Shown: one piece after another, positions 1-10,121 of the stretch
How positions within the stretch are numbered: position 1 is the stretch's first letter
How the letters are laid out: every line of letters begins with the position of its first letter
From: Galerina marginata
Lineage: Eukaryota; Basidiomycota; Agaricomycetes; Agaricales; Galerinaceae
NCBI GenBank assembly: GCA_023014335.1
Contig: JAECYW010000006.1
Coordinates: 1,426,001 to 1,490,000 of the forward strand
Direction of reading: 5' to 3'
Length of the DNA stretch: 64,000 nucleotides
Translations under genes and position numbers: made by a program
The notes under the pieces: model-generated
Told to the model about the DNA's origin: nothing
Databases searched by the model: none
Seen by the model: only the letters and a program-made list of their open reading frames with translations

Positions 1-1
1 T

Positions 2-184
2 AGCGAAATGTTGCTTGACGCTCTCAAGCGCAGACGAGTGCTTGGACGTCTTTCGCAATTTGACTTGATCGCTAAGGGTGAATGCCAGCATGTTCCTACC
101 CCCGTACTCAAGGAAGAGTTTCAAGCCCTGGTGGATGGTGGCTTACGCTTGAGTATCTCCTTCGACAGTTCGTCCTGGCTGTGA
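2..184 (+). CDS. 3' end of an unrecognised protein, cut by the window edge
   Basis: An open frame of 60 codons enters from the left edge and ends at TGA (182-184). It has no start codon in the window. The composition is basic then amphipathic, ending in a GLRLSIS-like stretch, which recalls the tails of Agaricomycete F-box/LRR-like proteins; that resemblance is weak and is an inference. It could also be a chance open frame, since only 183 nt are visible. Confidence 0.35.
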   Translation, partial: SEMLLDALKRRRVLGRLSQFDLIAKGECQHVPTPVLKEEFQALVDGGLRLSISFDSSSWL

Positions 185-1495
185 AGGAATTTTATTTCCG
201 ACGTCTATTTCTAACCCAGATAACTGTCCCAATTGTTCTGAAGGTGTAGGTTATGCAGGTGTGCGGCCGCCACTGCTGCGTCGATTGACTTTTTTCCTAC
301 CACTACCGTCCTTATGGAGTGCTGTTGGCTATTGATGAGTAGTATACAGTAGGACGTTGTCATTCACGAATTCCTTGACAAATGCCTTAAGCCATTTGTT
401 TATATTTCTCTGACGTCGTTTGGCGTTGACGCTTAACAAAACTTCCGTAGTGCTCAAACCCTTCATGACCTGGACAATTTTGTTGGAAAAACCTCCAAAG
501 GGCTATCTTAGTTATTAAACATATTCGAAACTGATTGCCGAATCTAGAGGCTGAGTCAAGAAAATCAGTAGGATATCATATCAAATATGTGGTAATGAGC
601 TCAAATCAGCTTCGAGTTAACTCTCGAGATCTTTTTTGAGGTTTTTCTGACAGACCTATCTGACATGAAGTTAGAGCTGTTGTTTATTCCCACTGGCATG
701 CCGATGATGCAACAGGCTATGTTTGAAGCTGTAATGTCGACAGACGGGTCACTCTGTGCTGGACGGAATTGAAGGAAGTCGTCTCCGTTGACGGGCTGAC
801 TTTCGAGCATTGTCACATTTTGGGTTCTTGAACCATAACTTCATCTGGAGGAAGTGCAAATTCTCCTATATTTCCGAGGAACGTTGACAGACCTGTTGCT
901 ACTGCACTCCAGCCCAAGGTAAAGTAGCCTGGAATTCAAACCAAGAACAGACGATCCCACTTTCTGCACATTACGGAGATTAGCAGTTAAGGATCACGTT
1001 TCTGACAATTTGAAAGTCTTGGCAATGGCGTCGTTGATGGGCGCGAAACCGAAACACTGCAGCCTGGGCAAAGTGGAATTGCAGAAATTAACGCCATATT
1101 TCCTTGAACTTTCTACCAGCGGCCAGACTGACCGTGTTGACGTTGGCCGGGAGTCTGTGGCCAAGGGATGTGATAGTCCGCATCACGAAATCACAGTCGA
1201 TAACGGCCCTGTTCTCTTGATACGTGGACCAGAAATGTTTCCATGTGGGTGAAAGAAATACAGCGAAAGGAAAGATCAATACACATTCTGCAGAATCCTC
1301 GTAGAGTGATGTCTGTGAAGCTTGAAGTGTTAGATTAGAAGCGGGGAAGATGGTTACAATACAAGTGTCCATCCATCTACATTGTCCGATGCTACAGGAT
1401 GATATCAGGGCGTGTTTTGGGTCGATATTAATGGTATCTGCAGCAGCCTTGCTGAGAGCCTCTTGGGCTACGAAATAGATATGTAGACGCAGACT
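185..1495. other. Intergenic stretch, no gene recognised
   Basis: About 1.3 kb between the left-edge fragment and the 3' end of the gene at 1496-2477. Two ATG-initiated minus-strand frames of moderate length exist (near 601-810 and 1088-1372), but neither resembles a known family nor shows linked exons. No repeat, RNA gene or element end was seen. Confidence 0.4.
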
Positions 1496-2477
1496 TTACT
1501 TTTTTCCAAAGATACTCCTCTTCTTCTTCTTTTCCTCGCTCCCGGTGCTCTTCGTACTTGATGACGACGCTTCACGTTCCAGTGGTGGAGCGACACCAGA
1601 GGCACTACCGGTGGAGTCGTTCCGGCGAATGGTAGATGCTCCGAAAGCTTTCACAATATTTCTGAGAGATGATAAGTATAGACGATCCACAGAATAGTGA
1701 AGAGAAGGACGGACCTCTGTGTCGCATCAACATAATCCTCCCTTCCGAAACGCTTCGATGTTTTTACGGATACTCCGCTGGCAGAGATATCCAAACCTTT
1801 CGATTTTAGTCTAGTATGAGAGCATAAGTGCATTGCCGGGTCAAGGGGACATAGTGACTCACGAAGCTTGCGTGGATGACCACCCTTCGTTAATTGACCG
1901 TACAACGAAGATTATTCCGTAGATGATGCCTCCGAACACTGTAATCGTCTTCACCACATGGTGAGTTGCAGTAGAATTTGTATAAACAGCAACGAACCGC
2001 GAATAGAGATACGAAGTCAATCCTATTTGATTCGTTTAGTTTGGTCGTGCGAGGGAATGCAGAACATATTCGACATACCAGTTGGCCATGATGACACAAG
2101 AGGGATAGAGGGGTTTGGTACTAGATAGTTTCTGGATTATACGTAGGCCGAATAGCGAGCAAACTTAGGAACTAGTTGATACAAGAAATTGAATGTCGTT
2201 GTTGATGGAAATGTTGAGAAAGGACGGATGAGAGAACTGGATCATGTGTCGTGAGAAACGAGGCTGTGTTGCGGACTTGAAAGGCAACCTACGGGATTTG
2301 CCGGGAAGGAGGAGCCTGAGCGACTGAAGATACTTACTTGTCCAAGGCTTGTCAACACAAACCAAAAAAAGGCGACTGTACCTACATCGACATTACGGGA
2401 TACAACACGACTTTAAAATACAAGGTACATATACTTGAAATCAAGATTCTGATCAGTGGATCAGACAGGGCATCCAT
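1496..2477 (-). CDS. Small membrane protein with two predicted helices, family unknown
   Basis: Seven exons join in frame to 218 aa: 2477-2435, 2381-2338, 2288-2183, 2120-2079, 2022-1863, 1810-1715 and 1661-1496. All introns are 49-62 nt with GT-AG ends, and the summed length (657 nt) is a multiple of three. Hydrophobic helices lie near residues 7-28 and 102-124. The segment between them carries a potential N-glycosylation site (NST), and the C-terminal tail is Ser/Thr/Lys-rich and very basic, ending KKKKRSIFGKK. This suggests a two-pass protein with a cytosolic tail. I do not recognise the family. The clean phase of six introns argues for a real gene; the start ATG is the best available, not proven. 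Confidence 0.65.
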
Positions 2478-2943
2478 TTCATCTCTCCAATTTGAAGACA
2501 GATAAATCACCGGATGAGGAGACCCCCGGCGCTAATTTTAGGACTCTGTGAGCAATGTTCAACATTGATCCATAATCATACTGATACTGTCATCATCATG
2601 CTGGATCGATTTAATAGGGTTACATAACACAGGTCCTCGAACTTCTTGCAAACTTCTTGCTTCCATTACTAAGTAACATTAGGCACTCCGATGTGAAAGA
2701 TGTCTTCATTTATGAAGCAGCCACAACGCCCATCTATCTCCTCCACAGTAGAGGCTGCCAGTCACTCATTGGCCAATTTTAGATTCGTGGGTGGAACTGT
2801 CGGGGTCCTAGGTCAAGCTTGGGAAGTCATGATGAAGCTCTGAACTCGTCGATTTCATCAACGGGTGTGTGACATATCAAATGCACTTAATGTTTTCTTA
2901 TAAAGAGAGTGATTGAGAAGCACAGCTCTCCATGGTTTCCCTC
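2478..2943. other. Promoter region shared by the divergent genes at 1496-2477 and 4536-5738
   Basis: No coding potential is recognised here. The stretch lies between two divergent starts, once the retroelement at 2944-4525 is disregarded. A TATAAAG lies near its right end on the plus strand. Confidence 0.45.
2899..2905 (+). promoter_or_regulatory. Candidate TATA box of the DUF6533 gene, now separated from it by the LTR element
   Basis: TATAAAG lies 39 bp before the left boundary of the LTR insertion. In the reconstructed empty site it would be about 55 bp upstream of the ATG at 4536, a normal core-promoter distance. The insertion therefore seems to have landed in the 5' untranslated region. 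This is positional inference. Confidence 0.4.
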
Positions 2944-3191
2944 TGTTGGAATATTCGGTGGCTGTGCGAGTGTGCGCGATGCACTGAGCGGTGTTCGTAT
3001 ACCGCGTCGGGACTCGGAATATTTATCTCGTGATTATTAGTTGTTTACTGTACATAAGCCGCCGTTGTGTACTTTAGCCCCCCATCCGTTTGCCCTCTTG
3101 CCGTCACAGAGGTCAACCGGAAATCTTATTATCTTGCTTTCCTCCTCGCTGATCTTGAGATGATCACGCGCTTGCAGATTTGATTTCAACA
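2944..3191 (+). repeat. Left LTR (248 bp)
   Basis: Matches the right LTR over its full length, with an A/G difference in the GTTCGTATNCC stretch and a T/C difference near AAATCTNATT. Preceded by the CCCTC target-site duplication. Confidence 0.87.
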
Positions 3192-4272
3192 CAAACGGAT
3201 GCCTGTCCTCTCGGGTGGGTCAGTCTCACATACACCCCGTTGCGACGCTTTCTGGTTCGTTCGCTCGCCGCCGCCGTAACCTGATCACTCGACCTCTCGG
3301 ATCTCGCTGGAGTTGAAGACTCGCGATTCGACGTCTCCCTGCCGGGCCGATTTCGTTTCCGATGCCCGAAGACAAGCCGCTTGCTCGAAGCGCACCCCGT
3401 TGAAGCCCTCGCGTGTCGACGCTGAGGCAGAAGAAGGCTGCAGAGCCGCTAAACCTGCAGAAGACGGCCCCGGAACCGCTATTCCGTGGAGAAGAAAAGC
3501 CGCCGTTGAAGATCGGCGCATGTTTCGTACGAGAGCCGCCGTTGACGATCGGCGCGCATTAACGAAGACAAGTCGCTGTCGAGATCAGCGCATGCCGAAG
3601 AAGAAAAGCCGCCTCGAAGATAGGCGCGCGCTTAAGTCCTCAGGCTTGGAGGCACGATTTTTGAAGGACACCGACTTTGAAGATTGTGATTGATTTTGTT
3701 GGATGACTTGGAGACGAGTTTTGGAGGATTTCGAGGATTTCCACTGGCTGGACCCCCTTTCGAGACGCCGAAGAAGGCTGCCCCGCGTGCGCGCCTATTT
3801 ATTTCGCCGACGCCTACCTGCCATTTCATTGGATTGTCAAGATTTTTTATTTGCAGATTATTCCGCCCCCCGCCCCCCGCTGCCCTCGTTGGATTCGATT
3901 TTACCCGCTTCCCCTTTCTGTTTTCACGTTGATGCCGACCCCCATCGCCCCGTTGAATTTGTTTCAGCACCGCCGCGCCCGCCGCTATTACGAAGAGGAC
4001 CCCGCGTGCCTTTCGTTTTATTCATGTTTCCATTCTAATTTTCCTGCTGGACTCAAGATTTTTGCATTGCCTATCGCCTAAAATTCGCTTGTCGGAGCCC
4101 TCAGAGGCATGGACCATCGTCTGGATGTCGGAGATTAGGATTTTGCATGGTTTGAGGGAGTGCTTTTTCATTCTCTTTCTCTTGAAGTTGATGGGGATTT
4201 TATTGATTCTTATTTCGCATTTCTGGGACACCTTTTGGTTTCAGGGAGTGCACTGCTTCACTCGAGGGAGTG
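3192..4272 (+). other. Interior of the LTR element, no retroviral genes
   Basis: One open frame runs through about 3313-3693, but it lacks an ATG start and has no resemblance to gag or pol; its product would be basic and repetitive. Other frames in the second half are short. A purine-rich GAGGGAG lies just before the right LTR and may be a polypurine tract. I could not match the bases after the left LTR to a tRNA primer site with confidence. Confidence 0.5.
3493..3632 (+). repeat. Four imperfect ~36-bp direct repeats inside the LTR element
   Basis: The block AAGCCGCCGTTGAAGATCGG recurs with changes at about 36-bp spacing, beginning near 3497, 3533, 3569 and 3602. Each unit has the form AGNCGCC...GANATNGGCGCG. 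The repeats are adjacent with no unique spacers, so this is a minisatellite within the element and not a CRISPR array. Confidence 0.6.
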
Positions 4273-4520
4273 TGTTGGAATATTCGGTGGCTGTGCGAGT
4301 GTGCGCGATGCACTGAGCGGTGTTCGTATGCCGCGTCGGGACTCGGAATATTTATCTCGTGATTATTAGTTGTTTACTGTACATAAGCCGCCGTTGTGTA
4401 CTTTAGCCCCCCATCCGTTTGCCCTCTTGCCGTCACAGAGGTCAACCGGAAATCTCATTATCTTGCTTTCCTCCTCGCTGATCTTGAGATGATCACGCGC
4501 TTGCAGATTTGATTTCAACA
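4273..4520 (+). repeat. Right LTR (248 bp), ends 15 bp before the DUF6533 start codon
   Basis: Full-length partner of the left LTR, followed by the CCCTC target-site duplication at 4521-4525 and then ten bases before ATG 4536. LTRs of this kind normally carry promoter and polyadenylation signals, so this one may now set transcription of the downstream gene. That last point is inference. Confidence 0.87.
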
Positions 4521-4535
4521 CCCTCGTCTTCGATC

Positions 4536-5738
4536 ATGACCGCCACGACCAAGGCGACTGCCTTCTTGACCACTCTGGACGCAGTGATGCCATATGAAGA
4601 CCCTCAAATACCGACGAGGAGCATCAATATTCCTGTCTACTTTACAATTGGTTCCCTAGCTGTAAGTATGCGGTGATTAACAATATATTAAATTTCTGAA
4701 CTTTTCCAGGTCCTGATATGGGATATTCTGAGCGAGCTACAAAGAGATATTCAGCAGGTGCGTTCCGTGGAATTTCGACCAGCTCAAAAGATATCGTACA
4801 TACTTTCAAGGTAGAGACTAATATTTCTCAATAAGAACCAACTCAAATTTCGATCCTTAGAATCACTATGCTGGCGTATATTTTCACCGACGCCATATTC
4901 CAAAGTATATATCATCCCAAAAACTAAAAATCGATATGCATTCGCTGATTATTCCTTGTGGCATAGCCACGCCAATAGAAAGCTGTACTCAAATTCACCG
5001 CGCTATGATTGTCCTGGGCATGATTGCAATTCCTACGACAGCTCTTATAATCTTTTTTCGCATTCGGGCTGTCTTTCAGCGGGATCGTTTTATCACAGTC
5101 ATTTTTGGGGTTCTTTGGGTATCGGTTGTTGGCGGATCGGCCACCATAATTACGGGCGTCTCGTTGGAGAGTACACCAAGCAATTATTGCACCATCTCCC
5201 AGAAGATAGCTCCTTATTATGCAGGTTCTCTAATTGGTCCATTGCTATATCTCTGTCTTGGGTATATGTTTATCTCGGCAAAGCTCGTTTCGGCAGCACA
5301 AATGGACTTTTCAATGCAACTAGGTTTCCGGGAATTTTTCATCGGGGAATTCGTCCCAGTCTTTTCGAAGGGATTGTTACAGGAAGGACAAGTATTTTAT
5401 CTGTAAGCGACAAAAAACGTAATTTGAAGCTGGATGGTAGCTTATATTTAAACAGGTCCGCGGTTATTTTCCAGCTTATCTCCTTTATCATTTTTATTTC
5501 TACTCCAACTCCAACCCGTTTTGTTCTTGTGGACCCGAGTTTAGCGCTGATGAATATCATGGCGTGCAAGGTATACAGAAATTCTACCTCCAAAGAAGAA
5601 AGGCGCAAAATCCAAAAGCTCGATCTTCCTATTCCCTTGACGTATGTACAAAGCGACCTACTCTTGACAGGTCACCAGTCGTATAACCTGCGGGGAATTC
5701 AGGTAACAAAGACTGTAGAACGCAATTCGTCATTGTAG
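4536..5738 (+). CDS. DUF6533-type multi-pass membrane protein
   Basis: Five exons (4536-4661, 4710-4810, 4861-4904, 4967-5402, 5456-5738) give 329 aa in unbroken phase. The N-terminal segment ending ...LIWDILSEL, followed by the ISYILSRI helix, is typical of the DUF6533 domain that opens many Agaricomycete seven-helix-like proteins of unknown function. Further hydrophobic helices follow in exon 4 (for example ALIIFFRIRAVF) and exon 5, and the C-terminal tail is basic and presumably cytosolic. The start is 15 bp from the right end of an LTR, so normal expression may be altered. An optional small intron near 5643-5671 is possible but not needed. Confidence 0.8.
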
Positions 5739-6018
5739 TTTTGTGTCACAATCATTAAATTACTTATTGGTATTTCCGTTATCATTTTCTTCGTAGTTTG
5801 ACGGTGGTCGGAGTAGACTGTGTTATTAACACTTCCAATTAAACGTGGATTAAACTACTAGCCTTGAGCGAGGCCTTGCTTACAGGGGTTACTTCTAAAT
5901 ATAGCTGACTCGTTATGTAACGCGATTCTCTTTGAGACGCGTGTTGTCACGATCGGTCACATCGGTTCTTTCGTCTTTTCGTTCACAACCAACCTCTGGC
6001 TGGAACCTATAGGTTAAA

Positions 6019-7439
6019 ATGGCTCGTTCTACTGCTCGAGCAGGTCCTTCTCAGTCTCAAAAGCCTAGCCAAACACAGAAAACGCGTGCTGGACGGCGTC
6101 AACCCCAGGTAGAAGAAGTTCCTGAAGAGGAGGAGGACGAGGAAGAGGAGGAAGAGGAAGAAGAAGATGGAGACGGAGACGCAATGAATGTGGATGATGG
6201 TGGTAATTCTGTAAGTGCTTATTGAGACGTAACCTACTTCCAATCATTCACTTTCTACTAGGATATCATACGTAAAGCCAATGCCCTCGTTCGCCTTGCA
6301 CTCTTCACCGAGCATAAGCGAACAGTTTTGCGTCGAGAAGAAATCAACAAGAAAGGTTCTTATCACAAATGTCTGTGGCACTTAAGATGCTGATGATACG
6401 TGATCTAGCCTTGGGGTCGAGCGCTCGGGCCTTCAACCAGATATTTGAGTTGGCCCAGAATAAGTTGCGTGGCACCTTCGGAATGCAGCTTGTTGAACTC
6501 CCATCTCGTGCTGGGCTAGACCAAGACGGTAATGAAGAAGGGCCTAGCGAGGCTCAAATTGCTACTGGCATAAAGAAGAAAGGTACGCATTTCTGTACTC
6601 GACTATTGAAACGAACTCATCATTTATCAGCCAACGCTGTTGGGTCCAAGACCTATATCCTTCGTTCAGTGCTCGAGCCCATTCTCATCGAGCACGCTGC
6701 TCAAACTGAAGAAGAGATATTGGAGGAAGAGGCAGGTGATCAGACGACGCTCTTCCCATCTATAAACCTTTCAGATGACGAAGAAAATGACTCTGATGAC
6801 AATGCTGAACGGCTCCCAAAATATTATGGGAGTCTTATCTCCTGGAGCAAGACCGACCAGTTGAGTTCCCTCGGAATTCTCTACGTGATCCTTGCGCTTG
6901 TATTGGTGAGCGGAAAGGTGATTTCTGATAGTGAGCAAACTGTCTCTTTCAAGCGATGCAATTTTCACTTACTTGATGCAGGCGACCTTCGTCATCACCT
7001 GAAAACCCTTCATTTGCCGAGCAACCCTGCCATCCACCCCATCCGTCATTCGGCATCCTCCACCACCAGGGCCTTGAACCTTGACACCTACCTTTCCAAT
7101 CTCCTCAAGCAAGGCTATCTCGACCGACAACAGGTCGGTGGCGACGTCGGGAAGAAAGGAAAAAAGGCTGGCGCGGGCGTCAAGAGGCTACGCACTCAAG
7201 CTGAAGATCAAGAAGAAGGCAGAATCTACGAGTGGCGTTGGGGGCCGCGGTCTTTCTGTGAGATTGGAGAAGAATTTAGTGCCAAGTTTGTTGCTGAATT
7301 CATGGTTGGGAATGACGGTGAGGGTGAGGAGGAAGGTGCTGGCGCGGGAAGGGCGAGGGCCAGACAACAGGAATTGATGAAGAAGATGTACGCTGGCATT
7401 GAAAAGGCTGCAGGCGGAAAATTGACTGAGTTGAAATAA
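6019..7439 (+). CDS. NSE3: NSE3/MAGE-domain subunit of the SMC5/6 complex
   Basis: Five exons (6019-6210, 6262-6355, 6409-6582, 6631-6930, 6982-7439) give 405 aa. After a Ser/Gln-rich start and a long Glu/Asp run (residues ~35-60) comes a MAGE homology domain: a first winged helix with VRLALFTEHKRTVLRREE, then LGILYVILALVLVSGKVISD, then DTYLSNLLKQGYL and the conserved YEWRWGPRSFCEIGEEF. NSE3 pairs with NSE1 and NSE4 to form the kleisin-side module of SMC5/6, which acts in nuclear DNA repair and replication. The tail is Gly/Ala/Glu-rich. Length and motif order fit fungal NSE3. Intron phases are consistent throughout. Confidence 0.9.
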
Positions 7440-7793
7440 AATACGGTATATGGCCCCTGAGATTCGAATTTGGAGTCAGCTTCGACAATTACATCTAAAT
7501 ATTCTTCACTTACAGTACTCAGAAATATTCTAGTCTTTTACTTCCCTTGAAACTTTAATACCTATATTGTATGATCAGCTAGATCAGATTTTAAAACCAT
7601 TGCTAATCAGCCGAAATTTCGACTATCTATGCTTCTTTTGACGATCATTTCCCAAAGAGGGTTCGTATTTGTTTGGCTGCTGCTTTGATCGCTAACGTCT
7701 GTCGCCATGTCCAAGACCTCAACTTGTCTTCAGTGTTCACACCTTTCAGTACATCAGTAGAGCTTTATTACCCACCTCTCTTACACACCAGCG
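7440..7793. other. Intergenic, between NSE3 and the phospholipase C gene
   Basis: AT-rich 3' flank of NSE3 and 5' flank of the next gene. No coding, repeat or RNA feature was recognised. Confidence 0.5.
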
Positions 7794-9849
7794 ATGTCCG
7801 ATGACCTTCAGCAACAACTTCAGGATGTCTATGGAATACACACTCGCCATAACCTCCAACCACCCAGTGAGGGGGAAGAATTCGGCAAGGTGAGGTTAAG
7901 CCCGGAAATTCTCCAATTTATCGCAGACATGGACCAGGTATTTTGTTTTGACACAAGCAAAATCGCCGTTAGAATTCTCTGATACAGTCTCTGGACTCCC
8001 TGACTAAACAACCGCTCCTCAAACCTCCCCCAGTTGACGACACCTTGCCATTGACCCATTATTTTGTGTCGTAAGCCCCTGTTTATCTTCGTTCTCAAAT
8101 TTCAGGGCTCTCGTTATTAACCGCGTTGTTCAGCTCTTCCCACAATACGTACCTGCTGTCAAGGCAGCTCGTCGGGAAGGCCTCTGCGGCTTCTTATACT
8201 CATGTTCTGAGCCGCGACGGGCGTTGTGTAGGTTTGTCGCGATATAAACACTACAATATTGCAGATAATTGACATATCCAAACACAGAGATAGACGTGTG
8301 GCCTTCATCCAAGGGTCTAATTGTCACTCACGGACATACCTTCAGCAGAGGCACTTCTTTCTCGTCGGTTTGCGAAGCGATTGGCGAGTCGGTGACGCCG
8401 CTTAGTTGGCCTGTCCTCGTGAGCCTCGAATGCCACGTCGACGTGGAAGGGCAGAAAGAGTTGGTGCGACAGATGCTTGACATCTGGGGCGACAAGTTAG
8501 TGAAGGGAAGAGTCGAAGGCATTGATGACTCCAAGGTGTCACCAGCTGACTTGAGGGGGAAAATTGTGCTGATGGTATTTCATATTTCACTTCGAAATTT
8601 TCCATTCATTGACTGGCGTTTTGCACTAGGTCGAGTATTACCCACCGACAGCAGCAGGTACAGGAGAAAGTGATGGCACGGCGTTGGCTTCATCTTCATC
8701 CTCGGTTTCCTCTTCATCTTTCTCCTCTCTTGAGGAGGAAGATGACGATGACGAAGAACCGGAGGACGTAGAGGTGGGTGAAGAAGATGAGGAAGACAAA
8801 CACCATCACCTATGGCATATCCACCACAGAAAACACGATAAGCCTCGAATTTCCGATGAACTGGCCGAGTTAGGATACTATGCACGCAGCATGAAGCCCC
8901 GTAAAGGATGGCTGATGCAACGTACGGCTCTTCTTGCCTCTTCAAATTTACTACAACTTAAATAGCCGCACATAGAATTGACATCGCCACGCCACATCCT
9001 CATCAATATCTCCGAATCCAAGTGTATCTCCCTTCTCAAACTCCCAACTTCCCTGTCCGCTCTTATCGCGCATGGCTCCAAGCACTTGCGTAGGATCTTC
9101 CCCAAGGGCACACGTATCGGATCGAGCAACTTCGATCCTCTCGTGTTTTGGCGCAATGGGAGCCAAGTCGCAAGCCTAAATTGGCAAGTGTACGATTTAG
9201 GCATGCAGGTGAATGAAGCCATGTTCCTGGGAACCCCTGGATGGGTGGAGAAACCGCGTTCTATGAGGCATGCCTTGGGCTTCGGAAGCGAAAACGATGC
9301 TGTTCCCGAAACCAGGGTCGGTGGCCGAGAGAAGTTGGTTGTGGACATCGTTGGCATTAGCTCTCGTGTGTAGTCCAGCTACCCATTTGGTTCATATTCG
9401 GTTCAAGTACTCACTTTGTTTTGCTCCAGTTCCCGCACCGGACGGACGATGTGGTAAACCGTTTTCCGCCTACATGCGTGCGCAATTATTGCACGCAGGC
9501 GCTGATCTTGAGTGGCGTTCCAAGACAATCAAGATTCAGCATGACCCAGATAATGGCGCGGATATTGCCTGGCAAACTCAATTTGAGTGGGAATACGAGT
9601 GTGATGAAATGGCTTTTTTGAGGTACGTCTCATCCTAGCTCAGTTTTGGTTTGCTAACAGTTCGTGGATTTGAACAGATTAATTGTATTCCATGACGAGT
9701 TCGGCACAGATTCGCCAATCGTCGTCTTCTGCGCGAGACTTTCACATATCCTTAAGGACCAGTGGGTGTTGGTGAGAATGCTGGACATGACCGGCAAGAA
9801 TTCAGGCGCGACAGTCCTAGCAAAGCTTACAAGCTCTCAGCCCCAGTGA
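7794..9849 (+). CDS. PLC1: Phosphoinositide-specific phospholipase C
   Basis: Eight exons (7794-7937, 7988-8070, 8134-8231, 8288-8574, 8630-8921, 8976-9365, 9430-9622, 9678-9849) give 552 aa. The X domain has the first catalytic His in [12 protein letters not shown] (residue ~79) and the second in LIVTHGHT (~122), with EIDVWPS as metal/substrate site. A Ser-rich then very acidic linker (~residues 222-270) separates it from the Y domain, recognised by [14 protein letters not shown] and the [10 protein letters not shown] end. A C2-like segment follows. The enzyme cleaves PIP2 to inositol trisphosphate and diacylglycerol. There is little sequence before the X domain, so PH and EF-hand regions are absent or reduced: a short form of the family. 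Confidence 0.9.
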
Positions 9850-10121
9850 TTTTGGGAGGGCATTTGAAGGTGGTTCGGCTTGAATGAACACGCGATTGGT
9901 ATTATCTCTCACGTAGTTCGTGATAAATTTTTCACGAAATTCTGTAGGCTAACTTCTTACATAACAGATTTATTGGCAATGCACCTGGAAATTTAAGACA
10001 TTGGTACTCCATCCGACAAATATTGTTCATGTTTTACACTGCTTCGAAAGTCGATTCCTTGTTATTGCTGATCATGAGAATTCGTTAAGATCATCCGGTA
10101 CCCTTTTCGACCTTGCTGGTA

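Larger units (their letters stand above)
2944..4520 (+). mobile_element. Non-autonomous LTR retroelement (TRIM-like), complete with target-site duplication
   Basis: Two direct 248-bp repeats (2944-3191 and 4273-4520) start with TGTTG and end with CAACA, the classical TG...CA ends. The same five bases, CCCTC, flank the element at 2939-2943 and 4521-4525, a target-site duplication of the size made by retroviral-type integrases. The 1.08-kb interior codes for no reverse transcriptase, integrase or protease, so the element would need help in trans. By eye the LTRs differ at two positions only, so insertion is recent. It lies in the 5' leader of the DUF6533 gene. Strand is nominal, because no coding region fixes its direction. 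Confidence 0.85.

Noticed and set aside
3493..3632. The ~36-bp repeats as a CRISPR-like array
   Set aside because: They are contiguous imperfect repeats without unique spacers inside an LTR element.
4956..5738. 260-codon frame overlapping the DUF6533 gene in another phase at its 5' part
   Set aside because: It starts at TTG and only its 3' third coincides with the real last exon; the spliced model explains both parts.
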